DNA from: Diploscapter coronatus
Taxonomy: Eukaryota; Nematoda; Chromadorea; Rhabditida; Rhabditidae
Direction: 5' to 3'
Assembly (NCBI GenBank): GCA_964036155.1
Contig: OZ038423.1
Location: forward strand, 30,395,249-30,459,248
DNA length: 64,000 nt
Translations under genes and position numbers: made by a program
Part shown: piece after piece, positions 58,801 through 64,000 of the stretch
How the letters are laid out: each line of letters begins with the position of its first letter
How positions within the stretch are numbered: position 1 is the stretch's first letter
The notes under the pieces: model-generated
Databases searched by the model: none
What the model saw: only the letters and a program-made list of their open reading frames with translations
Told to the model about the DNA's origin: nothing

Positions 58801-61800
58801 AAATTGTTCGATATGTGTATCGATTCTAAAATATCCTATTTGGGAGATAAGTGAGAAATCTATTATAGATCAAGTCATTCTTGTTGATCAATGCTTGATT
58901 GCTCATCGCAATCAATTATTCTACTCGAAAGTACGTTTCAAAAGATCAGCATAAAGCAAGTCGGAAGTAAATAACAATGAGCTTTGAGCATTTGTTCAAA
59001 TCAAAATTCAATTTTCTCAAAAAAAAAACAAATTCCCTAGCGCATTCCAAAACTCATTCATTTGCGGGGACGGTGACGTTTCCGAACTGCCCATTTCAGA
59101 ACTCCGAACTTTAAAAATGAATACCCGACAAATGGAAATTTCAGAGCTCACTCAAAATATGAAATCCAGTCCTGAAATAACCAATTCTGAAACGTTCAGT
59201 TCTGAAAATGAGCAGTTCTGAAACGTTCAGTTCGGAAACATCGTCGTCCCCATTTTCGAGATGTTTTTTGTTTGTTTGTTTTTTAAATCATCATAAACAA
59301 AGTAATTATTAAAAGCAATAGATATATAACGAAACATACATTTTTCGAAATTTAAATGTTTTCAAAAGTTCATAATCCCTTACTGTACAAAATAGTTCCG
59401 CTATGACGGCGCGTTTGACGTTTTCTTTGTCCAAGCCCTCTTCGAACATTTTCTCCGTCAAGATGAACGGATTCGGGTAGATAACGGAATAGGTCGGGTG
59501 CGCGGAAATCGAGACGGAATTCCCATCGGCCGCCTGCTTCAGTTTTTCACGCTCCAAACAGTCCCTTTTGAGCCTGAACAATAATCCTTTTTGGATTCTT
59601 TGTAGTTATCATCTTTTCTTTTTTCTCTTATCCATACTATTTCTCAGAAAGAGGGTGGTAACTACAGAGAGCGCTTTTCCTAGTTTGTTTTTTTTTCAAA
59701 TTAAAAAAAAAGTATTTTAGGGAAAATATACTAATTGAACTATCAATAAACGCGAAATAAAGAAGAGGGTTTTGTAGGAATATTGAAACATACAAAAAAA
59801 AGAGATTTTTTTAAAAATTTTTTCGAATATTGCTGATCTATACTAACGAAAAGTTAATTGTTTTTCCTTATATAAAACTTAAAACCTATCTAGAAATTCA
59901 ACTTTTTTTCAATAATTAAAAAAGACACCTACTTGTTCAAGGACATGGCGACAGTCGGGGAGAAGTCGCCCTCCACGGGGACCAAACGACCGACTTCCGT
60001 CTTTCGAGCGGTGAACAGTTTGATTCGAGGGGTCCGAGTTTCCAGAGATAGAGCGGAATTCTGAATTTTTCATTGTTTCTGAATATGCTTCAAGCATAGT
60101 ATATATTCTTCTGTTGAAGAGAGATGATAATGCCTTCAATGGAAAAATAGATTGTGAGTGTTTCAAGAATTCGATATTTTGTAAATTTCGAAACTTGGAA
60201 AATTATTCATCTAAATTTGAAAGAATGAACCAAAAATAATTTTAAAGAACCAACCCAATTCTGGCTCCACTTCAGTTCGAGCAGTTTAAAGATCCTGTCG
60301 ATGCTGTCGTTGATGTCCAACTTCAACTTCAGGAAAGGGTTTTGACGAGCGGATCTCTAAAATTGGAAAAAAAACTAAAATAAATTTTTAGTCTTTAATT
60401 TTTTTTCAATTTAAACAAATTTGAAACTCACCACAAAACTAGCATCACTGTAAGTCAACGGCCGCATAATGACCGTAACCGACGACGGAATTTTGTCGTA
60501 GAAGCGGACCCCTGAAAATTTAAATTTTGAAAGTGCTTTATTTTAAAAAAATGTTTCAAAAATTCTTGAGATTAAGAAAATTTAAGAGCTGCTTATTTTT
60601 GGACTAAGTCAGACGAAAAATTGTCGAGAGAACATTTTTTTAAAAGGATTGCCTTGAAACAACTTCATCAGACAGGGACAGGATGGGGTTTTGATGGCGA
60701 CCGCCTTCTTTTGAATTTTGACCGAGGTTGTTCTGAAAGATAAAAATAACTTTTTAGGAAGTTAGGCTGATTTTTTACAATATGAGCACCATTGAGGCAA
60801 ACATTTTGGGACACTCACGCAAATTCATTTATTTCTGATTCAGCTTGATAAGCTCTATAACATCCAAAATCAGGTGTTGGTATGGTGAAATTTTAAATGA
60901 AATTAACTGATTTGTGGGTCTGCTTCAATTTTTTCAAATAAAAACTCCACTAACCCTTGAAAGATGAGCTGCTTCATTTTTTCTGGCATCATTTTCGCGT
61001 TGTTGGTCCGTTTCTTGTACTCGAAGTGGTTGATCATCGTGAACAGCTCACGGGCGTCCTTGCTTAGCGGCTCCATATCTTCTGGAAATTCGTTTTTTGT
61101 TTTAATTTCTTTTATTTTTTATTTCGCCATTTTAGAGACATTTTATATAGAAAAATTCAAGATTAGTGATTGAATTGAAATTAGCTGTTTTAAGCATGAT
61201 TAGAGAAAATAGATTTAATAAGTTTCAACACATTCATATATGAAACGGAGTTAGAATTCAGGCAGTAATAAAGTAGGAAGCATATATTCCGCTAAAATAT
61301 TATTATTCTTCTCCACCACTTACGGCATATCAATCTGTATTCTTTGAAAGCATTCTTCGTTTACCCATATTTGTGAGCACCGAAAAAGTGCATATCTTCT
61401 TTCTCGTTTCCCGCACTATTTTATCTTCCTATTTTCAAGAAAAAATAAGGCTTGTATAGACACGCATTTAGATATTTTTAAATAAGATCTTAAAATGTCC
61501 CACTTTCATCCAATTGTAGCTGTTGTCTGAGCAGTTTGTGCGTGTTGAAATAGTAGTTCTTGAGCTTGGTCTTGTCGCAGGGGAAATTTCGCTTCTCCAG
61601 CGCCCTCATCACCTGATCGAAGTCTTTGCCGTGCTGAAAGTTTATTTTTAATTTTCAATGTTTTATAATATTATGTTTCACGAAGAATTAACATATAATA
61701 GAAAATTCGTGAAAGCTTTATCGTCATCGAGGATTATTTGGATGTTTATGTCTTAAAAATCAAATAAAATTGCTTCAAGTTTATATTTTAAATTATTTTG

Positions 61801-63260
61801 CAAGATAAAAATTTAAGAATCTCAATTTTTAATACATGAAAACCGTATTACAACCCACAATTTTGAGGCACTCATAGTAGGTCATGCTCTCCTCGAACGT
61901 CCAGGGCCGCACTTTGGGCTTCTTTTCCGGGTTCAAGTTCGAGGCATCCGATGATCCGGGCGAAAAGAGGGCGGGGTTCTGAAAATTTGATTTTAACAAA
62001 TCTGATTTTTCCTCAAAAAATCAATTTTATCATCCACTTTTTCAAATAACTCTTTTCCAATAAAACTTGCTATTTATTATTTTTCAAAATAAATATCCAT
62101 AATTTTTCAACTAAATAAAAATTTCAATTTTAATTTTTCGAAAAAAAATCCCGACCTGATCGGAAACAGTGAGCCCTTCATCAGGCACGGGAGAGTCGAC
62201 TCGAGCGACCGACGGCGTTTTGACGTCCTCAAAAAGAGGCGACTCGCTACGAGCCGTAGAAACTGGAAGATTCTAAAAAAAATCTTATTTTTTAATATAA
62301 ATATGCTTCAAGTTGTCCGTAACTGATATTCGAGGCTTTCAAAGCATTATATGAAAATGGTACATATTAAATCGAGTTAAACGACACGAAGCGGTCATGT
62401 TTCGAATTTTTCATAAAGGCAAAATACGCAAACAATGCAATAATGCGAATGCGAGCAGACAAAAATGAAAATAAAATTCTAAAATTTCAAGTTTTCACGA
62501 TTTTCAAAAAATAAAAACCCACTCCATTAACCATCGACGTTCTCGAAGTTCCAGTCGTTGTTTTTGTGGAAGGGCCTGTGCTAGCCATCAGCACAGAGCT
62601 GCTCGCCGCTATCAAAGCCTCCATCGAATTTGGACGAGGCTGAAATTTTGTACCTTTTAAATTTTTTTGTTTAGAATGCGTGCACTGTCTAAAATCAAAA
62701 TAGATTTATTTCAAGTTTCATTGAAACTTATTTGTGAAACGCGAAATCTTGACTTTCAAGAATTCGAAAAACGTTTTTGAAGAAACGAAACTACCTTGAA
62801 CTTTTTGGCGAGCACTTCCGGAGGAATCTGGGTTGACGGACCAGGCATACGGTAGTCGGGTTTGGGGAAAGGCTTTGCCGGGGTTGAAGTGATCGGGCCG
62901 AGCTTCTTCCCCACCACATTCTGAGGCCGAAACGCCATCGTTCTTCTGAACCTTTTTATTTTTCCAGGAAATGAATGAAACAGAAGACTTGAAAATTTTC
63001 GATCCGGTACAAGATTGATCATTGCCGAACGTTCTCTCATCCATAATTACGAATAGGGAACTGAAAGTAGGCTACGATATTTCTCAGCAAGATTCAAATA
63101 TCGGATCGAAAATTTTCAAGAGTGGAAACGGAGCATAAGATTCTGATTTTGTCTGAAAATATAGAATTTTTGAAGCGTATTTTAAAGAATTCAACTCTTT
63201 TGAAGACTATTTCACAAACCTAGAAATTTGAGGCTTCGGCCTGCTATCGGTCGAGTCCAT
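55833..63260 (-). CDS. Cramped/CRAMP1-like SANT-domain chromatin protein
   Basis: 24 exons from the start: 63220-63260, 62795-62945, 62523-62639, 62156-62272, 61859-61978, 61504-61633, 60955-61081, 60653-60732, 60432-60511, 60255-60356, 59933-60060, 59384-59573, 58653-58745, 58346-58459, 57880-57954, 57612-57731, 57208-57376, 57090-57166, 56966-57041, 56726-56825, 56408-56503, 56232-56307, 56021-56107, 55833-55916 (849 aa). Residues ~145-205 form a SANT-like domain: RPWTFEESMTYYECLKIHGKD, KTKLKNYYFNTHKLLRQQ. Next come ELFTMINHFEYKKR and KMKQLIFQGTTSVKIQ, which match the block after the SANT domain in Cramped proteins. The C-terminal half is Ser/Pro/Lys-rich. Fly Cramped is a Polycomb-group-linked regulator and animal CRAMP1 controls linker histone genes; the role here is by homology. 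Oddity: exon 8 ends in a GC rather than GT donor (CAAG|GCAATC). The true start could instead be Met at 62937. Confidence 0.82.
59062..59260. repeat. Repeat with short direct units and inverted ends, CRAMP1 intron 12
   Basis: GGGGACGGTGACGTTTCCGAACTG at the left is inverted as CAGTTCGGAAACATCGTCGTCCCC at the right. Between them TTCTGAAACGTTCAG and related TTCAGAAC words recur several times. The whole looks like a foldback element with internal duplication. Confidence 0.65.
59602..59665. repeat. Foldback element F in CRAMP1 intron 11
   Basis: GTAGTTATCATCTTTTCTTT pairs with AGAAAGAGGGTGGTAACTAC around TCCATACTATTTCTCAG. It shares its loop and right arm with element E at 51973-52043. Confidence 0.7.
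60645..60653 (-). other. Non-canonical GC splice donor in the CRAMP1 homologue
   Basis: On the minus strand the exon ends TTTCAAG and the intron starts GCAATCC. No GT donor nearby keeps frame. Using GC at this place gives phase 1 and joins LFQG to VRFYDKIPSS in frame. Confidence 0.6.
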
Positions 63261-63543
63261 GTTTATGTTGAGCTGAATTTTTGAGAATCGCAAATTCAAA
63301 GAATTAGTTTGTTTTTAGCAATGAAAGGTAAAAAAGAAGTATTTCGGCGAATCAAACACCTCGCTTTTCTAAAATAAAAAGAATTCCCTAAAATCTCGAG
63401 CTTTATTTTCCAAAACCGTTGAAACAAACGAAGAGCCCTATGATAGAACCCGTAAAATTTGCACAAAAAATCTAACGAATTTTAAACAATTCGAATAAAT
63501 GGAAAAAGATAAATCTTCGTGAAACTAAAATATTCTACTAGTC
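63261..63543 (-). other. Short spacer between the HAD phosphatase and CRAMP1 genes
   Basis: 283 bp on the shared minus strand between the phosphatase stop (63544-63546) and the CRAMP1 ATG (63260). The size suits an operon. No clear minus-strand AATAAA was seen; the acceptor 5' of the ATG is also not obvious. Confidence 0.4.
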
Positions 63544-64000
63544 CTAGACTTTGAAAGGCGGCAAACCGTAATTTTCGGGAATGAATTCTTCGAGGCTATC
63601 CAACGTTTGAGTGGCCTGTCTTCTGGAAATCGGAAATCAGTTTTTAAAATTGAAAAGAACAGAATTTTTGAAGAATGTGAATAGCTTTGAAATATCGAAA
63701 AGATAATTTAGACGTAATGCGTAAAAATAAATACGCTTTCTTAAAACCGAAATTTTGAAATATAATTATTATTTGGAAGAATTTTGTTTTAAATTAAGAA
63801 AAAAAACAAATAAACTCACACCAACTCCTCATCTACCCCGACCATCGGATCTGGCACGTAGATGCAGTGCATTCCTGCTGAAATTGCTGACCTAACCCCG
63901 TTTGGAGCGTCCTCAAACACCAGGCACTTCGACGGGTCGAGAGGGGGGTTGGGGAATCTGAAAATGATTTATTTATTCTTTTCTTCAAATATATTTTTCA
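63544..64000 (-). CDS. HAD-family phosphatase, pseudouridine-5'-phosphatase type (3' end only)
   Basis: Two C-terminal exons are in the window: 63820-63957 and 63544-63622, with an intron running off at 64000; the 5' part lies outside. The visible 70 residues read FPNPPLDPSKCLVFEDAPNG, then VRSAISAGMHCIYVPDPM and LDSLEEFIPENYGLPPF. FEDAPNG with AGM and VPDP is the HAD motif IV region, the Asp pair binding Mg2+. The closing phrase (SLEEFIPENYGLPPF) closely resembles the end of animal HDHD1/PUDP proteins, which dephosphorylate pseudouridine 5'-phosphate. Catalytic motif I (DxDx) is not in the window, so activity cannot be judged. It lies 283 bp upstream of the CRAMP1 homologue on the same strand. 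Confidence 0.85.

Overview
The window is nuclear DNA of a nematode, most likely a rhabditid (clade V) worm. The evidence is AT-rich introns ending almost always in TTTCAG, GC-richer exons split into 5 to 24 pieces, splice acceptors just 5' of start codons as expected for trans-splicing, and closely spaced same-strand genes as in worm operons. The strongest taxonomic marker is a ribosomal eS31 gene fused to a diverged ubiquitin-like domain, as in Caenorhabditis ubl-1. It is followed by the SPB1/FTSJ3 rRNA methyltransferase gene. From memory, unchecked, the same two genes are neighbours in C. elegans cosmid H06I04.

Layout: 1-3.7 kb has no recognisable gene. 3.8-7.0 kb (+) is a REXO1-type RNA exonuclease and 7.65-11.1 kb (+) an acylglycerol kinase. 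11.9-18.7 kb (-) is a 22-exon gene for a secreted protein with two MAM-type domains. 18.7-35.6 kb is a gene-poor stretch of about 17 kb carrying repeats, tRNA-derived fragments and GATA-site clusters. 35.6-45.3 kb (+) is a transcription-factor locus with two alternative N-termini, either C2H2 fingers or a CENP-B/Psq-like helix-turn-helix, spliced to one common C-terminal part. 46.65-48.2 kb (+) is the ubl-1-like gene and 48.6-55.1 kb (+) the SPB1 homologue. 55.8-63.3 kb (-) is a Cramped/CRAMP1 homologue, and 63.5-64.0 kb (-) is the 3' part of a HAD phosphatase of the pseudouridine-5'-phosphatase type.

For every complete gene I joined exons by hand. Each chain keeps frame across all junctions and totals a multiple of three: 499, 442, 803, 509 or 511, 165, 838 and 849 residues. 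Exon borders are therefore likely right, though UTRs and true first exons are not shown.

Several genes belong to ribosome and RNA metabolism (eS31 fusion, SPB1, REXO1, and a phosphatase that may handle a nucleotide-breakdown product). Two same-strand pairs, ubl-1-like/SPB1 (373 bp apart) and phosphatase/CRAMP1 (283 bp apart), look like operons. Introns and spacers are rich in short foldback elements. The most interesting observations are the swap of DNA-binding modules at the transcription-factor locus, the hairpin families in SPB1 and CRAMP1 introns, a recurring TACGGG hairpin, and tRNA-derived fragments. I found no bacterial-type system, CRISPR array, rRNA or intact tRNA gene.
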